Assembly (NCBI GenBank): GCA_026122225.1 | Contig: JANEZZ010001491.1 | Location: forward strand, 558,001 to 622,000 | DNA: 64,000 bases | From: Heloderma charlesbogerti | Taxonomy: Eukaryota; Chordata; Lepidosauria; Squamata; Helodermatidae | Reading direction: 5' to 3' | Shown here: positions 53,877-64,000 of the stretch, in pieces | Layout of the letters: each line of letters starts with the position of its first letter | Numbering within the stretch: position 1 is the stretch's first letter | Translations under genes and position numbers: made by a program | Notes under the pieces: model-generated | Seen by the model: only the letters and a program-made list of their open reading frames with translations | Databases searched by the model: none | Told to the model about the DNA's origin: nothing

Positions 53877-54176
53877 TATGACATGACAGCCCGCTGTGGC
53901 TTAATTTACCCGCAGGGTCTGTCTCATCATTCAAGGCACCCGTGGGCACCGTATTTGCGTGGCGCCTGTGAGTGCCTGACTTGCCGTGGCTCATTGTATT
54001 ATGCAAACCCAGGTGGCAGGGCTTGTTTTAGGGTTATTTGAAGATTGTCCAACTCTCAAACAACCCCTGCCACCTGGGTTCACCTGCGACGGCAAGCCAG
54101 AGCAAACCCTGTGCAACACGACAGCCCCCACAAGTAAGTTAAGCCGTGGTGCACTGTCGCCTTGTGTGAACCAGGT
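53877..54176. mobile_element. Fold-back MITE
   Basis: ACCTGGTTCATATGACATGA is inverted against CTTGTGTGAACCAGGT. TGCAAACCCAGGTGGCAGGG and CCCTGCCACCTGGGTTCACC, and GACTTGCCGTGGCTC and CGACGGCAAGCC, pair inside. Terminal family shared with 23688-23951. Confidence 0.7.
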
Positions 54177-54282
54177 CTGTGCCATGCTGGAGGTCGGTGT
54201 GAAGACAATAAAGGAACCAATGAGTTCATGGATTAGGGTCCCATGATAAAAATGCTTTGGAGGAAAAATCTAATTTTTTTAG

Positions 54283-54332
54283 AGCTTCGGCTAATGGGCA
54301 GTATAAAAATGTACTAAAATGAATGAATGAAT
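54283..54332 (+). mobile_element. L2 LINE tail fragment
   Basis: AGAGCTTCGGCTAATGGGCA, GTATAAAAATG and (GAAT)n make up the L2 3' end. Confidence 0.7.
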
Positions 54333-55504
54333 GATTCTCATAGTGAAGCCAAACACTTCAAAAGAAGCCATGGGCAATCCCAACTCCTCGCCGTCTGTTT
54401 TTCCTGCACATTTTGACGGGGCCATGCAGCTTTTCTTTCATTTGACAAAAACAACGTTGGAAACCATCTCTGAGCCAATGTCTTCCCAAGTATTTACCAG
54501 CTTTGCACCATTCTTTCTCGGCTTGTATGGGGCTGCAGCAAAGGGGAGATTTTATTTGACCCATCCTGTCTCCCAAGTTTAGATGGTGCTGTAATCTGGC
54601 CAGCAGATGGAAGAAATGCTGTTCCATTTGGAGAAACCTGAGGCTGAAAGACATTTTCTTAACAAGCCCTGAATTAAAGTATCTCAGAATGACCTCAGAT
54701 GACACAAATAAGGGGAAACAAGAAGTGCAAGTTACTCCAACCTCCTTTCTCAATAATCCTTTTCAAGGTGAATATTTGCAACTCATATGGGATGTAATTG
54801 CTCTCCCTGTGGTAGAGTTTGTACAGCTCCCCAGAAGAAGTGGGGAGATGTGAAAAAATACTGGCTCCAGAGATTGGGGTGGGGATCTTAAGCAAGATAC
54901 CCTCAGTGTGCCCTCCTTCCCTAAGTGGGCCAGTGTCCCCTTGGCCATGGCCCATTCATTTGTCCTCTTCCTCACGGCCCTATCTGCATGGCCACCCTGG
55001 TTAGCAGAGACCACTTGCCTTTGTTCTTGCTCCTGTCACTGCTCACTCCACTGCCTGGTAGCCAAGGAGCCTAAAAGATTGGCCCGGGATGCACAGGTCT
55101 GTCTGTTTGTCCTTTGCTTAATGCCTAGCCCGCAGGCCCATTTTGATGATGATGATGATATGATGATGATATTAATAATACCGTATGTAAAAATCAGAAA
55201 GTGGATCAGATTTGTAAGCCATAAGCACATGTGGTCTGAAACATGATGAGGGTTCAATAAGAGGCTGCTGTGCTTTTTTTCGTAAGGAAGTCAGGGTTAA
55301 TTGAAAGTATAACATTACCTACAATCATTCTTTTAACAACTTATGTTCAGGGGTGCCATTTAGAGGAAGTAGCTTTCCCCTATGATGAGGAAAAGTTAGT
55401 AACCCTGTTTTAAAGAGACCCCCATTTTCCTATGCCTGAACTGTGTCTTTCTTTAAACGTTGGGGAAGAGTTGAGTTCATACCACCCATTTTCAGAGTGC
55501 TCCA
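54333..55504. other. No gene seen; (GAT)n
   Basis: A GAT-rich microsatellite lies at 55144-55171. No exon could be supported; open frames on both strands are short and domain-free. Confidence 0.45.
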
Positions 55505-55765
55505 TCAACCCCATAGATAATTTATTTATCTGTTGCATTTATATCCCGCCTTTTTTCCTCTTGCAAGGAACCCAGGGCGGCTTACATTATCCTCCTCCTC
55601 TCCATTTTATCTTCACAACAACAACCCTGTGAGGTAGGTTGGGCTGAGAGTCTGTGACTGGCCCAAAGTCACCCTGTGAGCTTCCATGGCCAAGTGGGGA
55701 CTAGAACCTGGATCTCCTGGCTCCCAGTCTGTCACTCTCACCACTACACTACATTTGCTCTGTAT
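55505..55765 (-). repeat. tRNA-derived SINE, antisense
   Basis: On the minus strand a tRNA-like head (AGTGTAGTGGTGAGAGTGAC with B box GGTTCTAGTCC) is followed by CTTTGGGCCAGTCACAGACTC, ACCTCACAGGGTTGTTGTTG and a GGCGGGATATAAATGCAAC tail. Same family as 59720-59962. Confidence 0.8.
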
Positions 55766-55944
55766 ATATCTAGATAAGCACTACTCTCCTTCTACAAGAG
55801 CAGAACAACAAAGAGTTCTGCAGAGATATTGTTCCAGGACTTCACCGGCACACTGCCCGCCTTGTGAGGAAATGGTTGGGAACGTCCACAGAACATCTGT
55901 GAACAATACAGAAGAAGAGGGCACAGCCTATCAGGGTCTTTAGG

Positions 55945-56037
55945 TTGCGGCCCTATATACGGTCACCTGAAAGTAAGCTCCATTGAACTTAGTGTGGCTT
56001 ACTCCTGAGGAGATGTGCCTAGGATGGCACTGTTAGT
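55945..56037. repeat. 'AAGTAAGCTCCATTGAAC' MITE copy
   Basis: GAAAGTAAGCTCCATTGAAC, TGTGGCTTACTCCTGAGGAG and GTGCCTAGGATGGCACTG match the palindromic family at 52318-52410. Confidence 0.65.
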
Positions 56038-56691
56038 GCTGTTTGCACTTGTTTACACAAATGCAGCCATAGGCCTGCATGAACACAAATGCTTTCTAGA
56101 AACTGTTTGTCATGAACAGAGCTGCATCAAAGTAATTGAGAAACATACCTTTTGGAAAACCTTCTGTTAGTTGCAGCCGTCCACTGTGGCCGCCCCTAGT
56201 TTGTGCCACAACAGCTGACAAGACATGACTGCACAAGGGTGCCACATTGAGTCCTACATACGAGCCCTCTGTCGGGCTTGAAGACTTGAGCAACCTAATG
56301 CTTAACTCTCTGAACAGCCCTAATATCTCCCTTGGCACAGGACTGTGACTTCAACAGATTGTGCATACCTTCACTCCATATGGAAACCAACAGCTTCATT
56401 AGAATTATGTATCAGCAGCGATCCCTCATCTCAGTCCAAAACTCCCAGCTGCTCTCCATTACTCAGGGTGAAAATATGCTCTGCAATATGAAACCACTTT
56501 AAATTGTCTAGGTATTTTCAAAATAAAACGCTATCCCACAGGAAGGCCGGCAGGTTAATCCGTTGTTTCATTCCCATGTGTTTTGCACTTTTGTTTCTCT
56601 CCCCTTTTTCCAATTGTTCATGGTGGTTAGTATGTACTGAAAGAAATATCATGGCTAGTTTATTTTGTCCTTGGGGAAGTGTGCAACTCTG
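56038..56691. other. No gene seen
   Basis: Unrecognised sequence; no exon or repeat family. Confidence 0.4.
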
Positions 56692-56975
56692 TCATTCTGC
56701 TAGCGCAATGATGTTGCACTAGCGGAAACTAGGTTCTGAACTATGAGCAAGAGAAGAATCTAACTAAAGTTACATTTGCGCAAGCATGGTAGCACAAGCA
56801 GTGTTGCATAACTCTTGTGCAACTGGTTGTGCAACCCACTTGAGTTACTGGCTATGCAACTGTTTGCACCCATTGTGCAATGTGTTGCACAACCAGTTAC
56901 ACAACTGATTGCACAACCATAATGGACAACTGCTTGCGCAATGGAAAAATTCAGCGTAGTTCTGCTAGCGCTATT
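56692..56975. repeat. Fold-back repeat with iterated TTGCNCAA palindromes
   Basis: The word CTGCTAGCGC occurs at both edges (56697 and 56962). Between them, short palindromes of the TTGTGCAA / TTGCACAA type recur every 15-25 bp on both strands (56810-56945), inside larger arms GCGCAAGCATGG and TTGCGCAATGG. No open frame. Probably a MITE whose loop amplified a short palindrome. Confidence 0.65.
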
Positions 56976-57087
56976 CGGGTTTGTGGAATGTCACTGTCGG
57001 CTACTGCCCTTGGTTTCGAGGAAGGTTCAAATCACTTACATGGGTAAGAAATAATGCCTAGGTGTTAATAACCCAAACCATGTAAAG

Positions 57088-57477
57088 CAGAGAGTCTCAA
57101 ACTATGGTCTGCAGACCACTGGTGGTCCACAAGATGTATTCAAGTGGTCCAAACAAAGGCTGCAGAGCAGCGGGGAATATCTGTACTTGCCCTGAATGTG
57201 ATTTATTCTTTAAAAAGGAGATATTTTTTTTTACCAGGGCCAGATTATTGAACAAGATAACAAGGCCCTAGCCTAGGGCTTGTTTTTTTCATAATATGGT
57301 GCTTGTTTTGATGATGAGGAAGAAGGAGATGATGCCAGTGCTGAAGAAAAATGTTATTAAATATGAGTTATATATGTACTTTGATTTATAGAACAAAGGA
57401 GTGTATTAAGTGATCCACCAAGATTCCCAGCAATTTCCAAGTGGTCCATGGGGGGAAAAAAAGTTTGAGAACCGCTG
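57088..57477. mobile_element. Non-autonomous hAT
   Basis: CAGAGAGTCTCAAACTATGG is inverted against AAGTTTGAGAACCGCTG, with CAGACCACTGGTGGTCCAC near the left end and AAGTGGTCCATGG near the right. The 8-bp flanks agree only at five positions. The interior has an acidic GAT/GAAG-rich run near 57310. Confidence 0.7.
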
Positions 57478-57769
57478 TTCTAAATAATCTTAGACAGTAT
57501 CTTTCAGTCACCTTACCTTGCATTTAATTTTAACATGAGAGTGAAGGAACACTTAAATCTGTAGAGCAGTTTCACAAGCAGACTATTCTTTTGCCATTTC
57601 CATGGACGTTTCTCTGAGATTCCTTTCATGTTTGGCTTTATTTACTTATATTCTTGCTTCACGTCTTAGGCTGGTGGGAGTCTTAGATTTTGCAATTACA
57701 GTCCATGAAATCACATTAGAGAATGATACTTGTCTTTAAAGAAACAGGGAGATGGTGCAGGGGGAGAAA

Positions 57770-57862
57770 CAGTGTAATCTTATACATGTCTACTCAAAAG
57801 TAGATCCTATTGGGTTTAATGGGATTTACTCCCAGGTAAGTGGGGATAGGATGGCAGCCTAA
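57770..57862. repeat. 'AATCTTATACATGTCTACTC' MITE copy
   Basis: GTGTAATCTTATACATGTCT, AAGTAGATCCTATTGGG, GATTTACTCCCAGGTAAGTG and GGATAGGATGGCAGCC match the 52318-52410 family. Confidence 0.7.
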
Positions 57863-58706
57863 GAGAGACAGATGGTTGTACTCAGCTGGAGACCCTTGCA
57901 TGGGGATAGTTTTACAAGTTGAATCATACTCTCAAAGAGCTGGCCCATGTACAAGAACATTCAAAGTCTTTTCCAATATAGTGCTGCAAAACTAAAGCTC
58001 AGAATTATACACATGACCATTTTTGACTGGAGACACATCACCAGTAATCAGTTTGTGATGTTGTTCTCTTTTTATTTCCTCCTGAGCTCAATAATATTGA
58101 ATGTTCATTAAATAGCCAATCATTGGACAATTTGTTTGACATCTCTATGCAATGTCAACTGTTTTTTATGGTAATCTGTAATAAAAATGTATGCCGTAAA
58201 ACTGTTACTTATAACCAACACGGCCATGAGTTCATCTTTGGAGTTATGCACACCTTTGGAGGCTGTTCACTTCAGACAATTTTTTAATGGTGTGATAGCA
58301 GCATCCTCTTAGCATTATTGTCACACAGGTCCTGAGCCTTCAGCCTAGCATGGCAACAGCTGAAACATTTTGGAGGAGAACAAAGAAAGCTGTCCGTGAG
58401 GGCCTAGCCTTGCTGTGTGTGTGTGTATGTGTGTGTGAACCAATTTACACATTTAAACAAAAACCAAAATGAGAGGTGTGTGCTGTGATGCTGGGAGTGG
58501 GAGGGATGTCCATCAAAGAGAGAAACACTGGCTGGACACGATCTGCTCAAAGCGCCGGCACAGGGAATTCTAATAAGGCTTAAGAGATCCCTGTTTCTTC
58601 CACTCCAGTTGCCTGTGTGTGTGCACACAGGAATGTGCACAGCCAGTGCAACTTGAAGTTATGGTGAATGGATGGTCTGTGCAGACCTCCCATATTGCCC
58701 ATCCTG

Positions 58707-58747
<41 letters not shown>

Positions 58748-59715
58748 CTGTGCAAGTTACTTATGCTCAGAACACAAGTAAACTGGTTTTGAGAGAAGTG
58801 GGAGAGGTAGATAAGAATGTGGAGGGGTGGGCAGACATCCCATCCCGTGATCCCATTGTACTGCCTGTGTATGAGTGGGGGTGCACACAAAGGGGAGGGA
58901 AGAGGATGCACACATAAGTGAGACCTATCAGGATCTTCCGCCCTGAGCACTGTGCCCACAGAGCAAGTGGATTGTGCCCATTAAATATAAAGAATAAGAT
59001 CGTTGGCAGTGGTGGCTGGAGCTCATGGGGGCTGGTGGGGCGGAGGGCAGGTCAGATACTCAATAGTCTACTGAGATTCTTGGTGGAGGGCAGGAGAAGA
59101 TCATGCATGGCAATCGGCAGCTGCATGCCATGCACTGGAGCACGTGTAGCTGTTTTTGGGGGGACTTCTCTGCCACAGATGTGTGGGGGCGAGGCAGAGG
59201 GTCACTGCCCCATTCGCCCCAAATATAGAGACACCTCTGATAATTTCTGAAGAAGAAAACTGGCTAGCTGTTGTGCAAGTGTTAGGATCCCAGCAATAGC
59301 AGCACGATCTGGAAGGAAGATATCTATATCCAATACAACTTTAAAATGTTACAGGGTCGCCCTCTTTTTTAAAAGTCTGTACACAGCCAAGCAAAGTGAA
59401 ACTGAATCCCAAATGTAGAAAAACAACAACAAAACAGCCTGAGAACTTTCCTTTACCATCAATTAAAAATATCTGACTCATTATATGTTGATATCAACAT
59501 GGCCTCATGCCTCTGTAATTTGTTTGTTTTTTGCTCAAAGCAGGCCAGAAAATAATTGACATATAATGGAGTCACCTGGGTTACAATCCACATGCAACTT
59601 CTGGAGAACATAATAAAATGTGACTCAGAGGCTGCTGCTGACTTTGTAAGAAAAGTGAAATGTGTCATCCTTCATTCTCAATTTCTTCATTCTCACTGAA
59701 AACAAAGTTAATACT
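57863..59715. other. No gene seen; (CT)n
   Basis: A (CT)18 run lies at 58709-58744 and GT runs near 58417-58435. Frames at 58570-58959 follow from the microsatellite. The rest is unrecognised. Confidence 0.5.
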
Positions 59716-59719
59716 CTGT

Positions 59720-59962
59720 TTTATTTATTTATTACATTTATATCCCTCCTTTTTTCCTCTGTTAGGAACCCAAGGTGGCGGACATAATCCTTCTCCTCTC
59801 CCTTTCATCCTCACAACAACAACCCTGTGAGGTGGGTTGGGCTGAGAGCCTGTGACTGGCCCACTGTCACCCAGTGAGCTTCCATGGCCGAGTAGGGACT
59901 AGAACCCGGATCTCCCAATTCCCAGACCAACGCTGTAGCCACTACACCATGCTGGCTTTCTA
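59720..59962 (-). repeat. tRNA-derived SINE, antisense, near full length
   Basis: On the minus strand GCCAGCATGGTGTAGTGGCT (A-box region) and CCGGGTTCTAGTCCC (B box) precede CACTGGGTGACAGTGGGCCAG, CACCTCACAGGGTTGTTG and GGGATATAAATGTAATAAAT. It shares head, body and tail with 55505-55765. Confidence 0.85.
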
Positions 59963-60143
59963 TTTCACACAGAGAAATATGAAAGAATCCCTACTCTGAC
60001 CTTAGATTTAAACAAACTAGGGGAAGCCCTCATGATAATGGAGGGTAGGAGACATTCATAACAAGATATCATTAATTCTGTTTACGGAGACTGACCAGAG
60101 AGTGACTTATGACACCTGCACTACACCTGCTGAAGCTATATTG

Positions 60144-60273
60144 CAGAGGTGGGCAATCTGTGGCCCTTTTAGCTTACAACTCCCATCAGCCCTAGCCAGA
60201 ATAGCCAATGATGAAGGACCATGGGAGTTGTAGGCTGAAAAAGATTGGGAGAGCCACAAGTTGCCTGCCCCTG
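60144..60273. mobile_element. Palindromic hAT MITE
   Basis: CAGAGGTGGGCAATCTGTGG is inverted against GCCACAAGTTGCCTGCCCCTG, and AGCTTACAACTCCCAT against ATGGGAGTTGTAGGCT. The flanks CTATATTG and TTATAGTA are only weakly alike. Confidence 0.75.
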
Positions 60274-60301
60274 TTATAGTAGTATATGCATCATCCCTAA
60301 T

Positions 60302-60689
60302 TAAGGGCTCCTTCACACAGAGCTTTTATCTTGCAATTGAGATTGCTCCTTCAATGGACGTTTGCAGGCTCTTTACATGCTGCTGTGACCCTCCAGGGTG
60401 CCTCCTGCACAAAATGCCCTTTTTTCCATTTTTAAATAGATCGCAGATAATGAGCTATCAAATTACCCCGTTGTGTTCCCTTGAGTTCCCTCCGTGAAAA
60501 GAGGAAAAGCGGCAAAAAGAGGAGCGAGATCCTATGGAAGACTCAGATAAGGGGGAGAAGGAGGGGGAAAGGGGAGAGGGGAAAGGCAGTGCAAGTAAAG
60601 GGAGTCCGTCCTGATCCTGAATTTAAAGCAGGAGCAGAAAGCCCCATTTTAAATGCAGGATTTTAGGATGGTGTAGAGATGCCCTAAGA
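60302..60689. mobile_element. TA-flanked MITE with purine-rich interior
   Basis: AGGGCTCCTTCACACAG after TA is inverted against GTGTAGAGATGCCC before TA. ATTTAAA..GCAGG words and a long GGGGGAGAAGGAGGG purine tract (60550-60590) fill the interior. Confidence 0.5.
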
Positions 60690-61705
60690 CATTTCTACTA
60701 CTGGAAGAATATGTGTGAGGTACCCACAACATGGTCACAAAAGGTTATGTCTTGAGAAGCTGTGTAGTAACCTGCAGGTTTTGCATAAACCTAGCTGATC
60801 TGTGCAAAAAGAAATAAGACATTTATGTTCTCTTTCAATGCAAAATCAGAAAGAAGTCCGGAAATGCACAATGCCTGAATACAATCATTAGTAGGAAAGA
60901 ACTGATTTTCAGAATATTTCATGGAGTGTCAAGACTGACTCTGAAGAGGATTTTGAAAGCATTCAGCTCTGCACCAGAGTTCTTACTTTCCTCATTAGTA
61001 GCACATACTGGAGGCTCCAAGCTAATCAACTGCATGTCATTCTTCTCAATGTCAGGATTCCCTACTAATGTGAGCATCTCATGCACTCTAGATGAGAACT
61101 TCTGTTTTGGGAGAACACTGCTTCTGTGATGGAACTATTCCTTGTTTTAATACAATCTCTGTTAATGATGTCAAACATTTCCTATCCTTTTCTACTATTA
61201 ATCATTTCAAAACTGAAGATCTTCCAATTTATAATAATAATAATAATTATTATTATTATTATTATTTGCAAGCATACTGTAGGAATCATTTTAATTCTTG
61301 TGCCAGCAAAATGGGTTTTTTTTCCTAACCAAGGAGTGGAAAGGGCAGTTCTTATGGTACAGGTGTTACATGGATCCATCTATCGTTAGAAGGGTTACCT
61401 GGTAAGGTGAGAAAGTGGGAGATCCATGTGCTAGTGGAGGACCATACTATTGCAGAAAGTAGCTGTGTCATCAGCCCAGCCCACATGATAGCCTTCACTG
61501 ACATGTTGTTTGACTGGAGTGGCGTCAGATGGAGCCATGGTGCGCCTTTAATGTAAGAACTGGCCCTGATAGGGAGATGCTGACAGACAGCTGTCACCTC
61601 AAATCAAAAAAGCAGAACTAAATTGTACTCAAAAGATTTTTGCATTTTATTGCCTGAGACCTTTTTTCATGGTCTGCCCTTGTGTATAGATTCGGTCCCA
61701 TTGTG
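60690..61705. other. No gene seen; (AAT)n/(ATT)n
   Basis: An AAT run switches to ATT at 61231-61266, making an inverted microsatellite. Otherwise unrecognised. Confidence 0.5.
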
Positions 61706-61870
61706 GTGAATTAATTAATTAATTAATTAATTACATTTCTATACCACCCAATATCTGAAGCTGTCTGGATGGGTCACAACATAATTAACATGCTAAAATA
61801 CAATATAAAAGTTTAAAACTAGAGTATAAAATAAAAAAATAAAAAACAAAATAAAACCTAGCAGCAGTAC
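61706..61870 (-). mobile_element. L2 LINE 3' end, antisense
   Basis: (TTAA)n, then ACATTTCTATACCACCCAAT and ATCTGAAGCTGTCTGGATGG, complement the GTATAGAAATG / GAGCTTCGG tail. An A-rich 3' UTR complement and CTAGCAGCAGTAC match the region after the intact L2 ORF (near 13865). Confidence 0.75.
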
Positions 61871-61939
61871 AAAGATTTAAAAAACAGTGACAGATTTAAA
61901 ACAACAGAAACTGAAAGACTAAAGACAGATAAGTTAAGG

Positions 61940-62065
61940 GCACAATCCAACGCATGTTTAGCCAGGAAAAGTCCTACAACTGTGGAATTCCCCAGCCAGT
62001 ATGGCTGGCTAGGGAATTCTGGGAGCTGTAGGACTCTTTTCTGTCTAAAGCTGCATAGCACCCTG
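61940..62065. repeat. Palindromic MITE
   Basis: AAAAGTCCTACAACTGTGGAATTCCCC pairs with GGGAATTCTGGGAGCTGTAGGACTCTTTT around CAGCCAGTATGGCTGGCT. Confidence 0.7.
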
Positions 62066-62429
62066 AAAGAGATCAGCCAAAATGATTGCAACACAGGCAG
62101 GGCACTTTGGGGGCAGCTCTTGGAATTTGAAGCTCACAGGACACGTAGAGCATCACTTTGGTGGAACAGGCTGGACTCCGAGAATGCAAGAGCCTAGTGC
62201 CACCACAGATGGCAATGTGGATAGGGTCACTAGTAGAATTAACCTTCCACAAAACAACAGTTTACAGAAGATTAATTAGATGTCTTGGATAAAATAGAAG
62301 GCAATAGAATGGATTAAAATCATAATCTGTCTGTGCATTACTATGGTGCTTTTTTTTTCTTGACCTCGCCCCCCCTCTAATGCAGGTGTATCTATCAATG
62401 TGACAGAGATCAGATCTACGCTACAAATT

Positions 62430-62585
62430 TATATGTGTTTTAATCTAATGTATGGCCATGGCATTCTTAAAATAATCCTGGGAATTGTAGTTTGATGTGG
62501 GCACTAAGAATGTTCTATTAGAGATCCCAGGCCCCTTACAGAACTGCATTTCCTAGGATTCCCTGGCAAGAAGGAATGACTTATC
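62430..62585. repeat. Palindromic MITE
   Basis: ATAATCCTGGGAATTGTAGTTTG and AACTGCATTTCCTAGGATTCCCTGGCA pair imperfectly around a central AGAGATCCCAGGCCCC. A typical reptilian fold-back; the family is not named. Confidence 0.55.
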
Positions 62586-64000
62586 GAATCAGTTTAACTG
62601 TACTATAGATATACTCAGGCTGCTATAGAAGAAGAAAGACAAGGGAAAGGCCAAATGGGAGTTTGTTGCACTGGTGTTATTAGAAACAAAAGAAAACCAA
62701 TAAAACGATACATAAATGAAAATAGTATTTCTCCTTATAGTTTTCTATTTACAAAGATATTTTGAGTAACATCTATAAAACAAGGCATATCCTGTATGAG
62801 TGTAATTTACAACCATTAAAGTCAGTGGAGGGGTTGCTGCAGCTGAATGAGAAGAGGATTTCACCAATGGCAATATATTACAAAGGAAATATATCGGTTT
62901 CATATGATAAAACATTTTTCTACTACCACACACAATTTCCATAAGCAAATCAGATGGTGCAATATAATGCCGATTCAGAGCACTTAATTACATTCTCTTT
63001 AAAGCCAATTATTGCAGTGCACTGAAATTGTTTACCCCCATCCATTCTAGCCATTACTTTAACATCTTTGGCTAAAAAATTAGATTTTATTGGTTTACAG
63101 TGGTCAGAACTATAGCATGGCAATCCAAGGTAAAATATTTTATTTCATGATATTAAAAGGATATTTTTCAAACTTTTAGAAGCTTAATAAAGAAACCATT
63201 ACAAATCATTATCATTTTGCAAACTTCGATTTCCAAGCTATCGTTAACATGTATTAACAATGCCAGTTCTGATTTAATGGGGGGGGGGGTTGGTTCAACA
63301 CACAGTAATCAATTTTATTGATATGCAGTGTCATCTACAATGTGTTATACTGCCCAAAGAAATTTACACAGAGGGATAAACAAAAGAAAAATATTGCTGT
63401 GCAATCAGGATTCTGTTTGTGGTATCATTCACTTTCAAACATCAGACATTAAATGACGCCCAACATCGATTACAGTGTGAGTCCCTGTTAACTCACAAGA
63501 ACTTTTGCTTTGACTTAAGCAGTTGGTTTGGGTCACTGATGATGATGTAGTATCTTTGGTATGCAAAAGGATTTACAGATCTTTGCAGCAATCCAACAAG
63601 GGGCCACACGTGCATGGAAGCAAGCTTCCACACACACATTACTATGAGGATTCAAGTGTGCAAAGCAGCTGCTGTGTGTGCAATTGACTAGCACTAGGAT
63701 GCATGGGTGTCATCTTGCTTAAAGATTCTGATGAGCACCTCTCACCTCTTCAGGATAGGAAGTGGGAAGCCCCTCCCATTCTCATCTCCCAGCCAACCAA
63801 AGCACTGATCAGCATTATTCAGACTCTTTAACCAAAAATACATGTGCACAGCCCAAGCTCATGTGTGCACTAAGGATGAGGGCACTGATAGCAGAGAAAC
63901 CCTAAGAGGTATGTCCTCTAATGTTCCAATTTTACAGAATGTGGAGCAGAGGCTGAATGACAGTGACTTCTCTAAGGGAGCAGAGATGGGTCTCCAACAA
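62586..64000. other. No gene seen; repeat-poor, candidate conserved 62940-63260
   Basis: 62940-63260 is AT-rich unique sequence with homeodomain and bHLH-like words (CACTTAATTACATTC, CAGATGGTG, GTTAACATGTATTAACAATG). Nothing recognisable follows to the window end. Confidence 0.35.

Overview
The window is nuclear DNA of a vertebrate, most probably a squamate reptile (lizard). The basis is the repeat complement. It has BovB LINE fragments with the typical 3' end. It has L2-clade LINEs ending in a 'GAGAGCTTCGGCTATTGGG..GTATAGAAATG' tail plus an AAATAAAT microsatellite. There are many small palindromic hAT elements, 'AATCCTATGCA' palindromic MITEs, a tRNA-Ala-like SINE, a 5S-rRNA-like SINE and a chromodomain-bearing Ty3/gypsy element. 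No exon of a host protein gene could be recognised, and no tRNA, rRNA or CRISPR locus. It reads as intergenic or intronic sequence built by nested transposition.

Layout. 0-5 kb: SINE remnants, then a 3.2-kb hAT element (1181-4377) with a perfect 8-bp target-site duplication (TSD) and a decayed minus-strand BED-finger transposase exon. 5-11 kb: small hATs, a BovB fragment nested in a hAT (each with its own duplication), L2 tails and a 40-bp minisatellite. 11.2-15.4 kb: a 5'-truncated L2-clade LINE with an 859-codon uninterrupted endonuclease/reverse-transcriptase frame, followed by two older same-strand L2 fragments. 16-19 kb: AT-rich, repeat-poor sequence with homeodomain- and AP-1/CREB-like words, a candidate conserved regulatory stretch. 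20-23.3 kb: antisense BovB, two head-to-head L1-like 3' ends around a short MITE, and a hAT. 25-30 kb: more hATs, including one at 29004-29874 with perfect TSDs and a 'palindrome of palindromes' core. 33.7-38.4 kb: a minus-strand Ty3/gypsy chromovirus with two LTRs, broken by an RT/RNase H deletion, nonsense codons and a second copy of the palindrome-rich hAT inserted between gag and protease. 38.4-64 kb: hAT and MITE copies, SINEs, a CR1-like fragment, L2 tails and a few repeat-poor stretches.

Nothing here works as an operon or pathway. The genes are those of mobile elements: L2 ORF2 (target nicking plus reverse transcription), BovB and L1-like RT C-termini, chromovirus gag/protease/RT/integrase/chromodomain, and the hAT BED finger. 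Only the L2 frame is intact over its preserved length, and it has lost its 5' end. The most distinctive finding is the pair of hAT-type elements whose cores are nested perfect hairpins around TAGGCTACGTAA / TTACGTAGCCTA.
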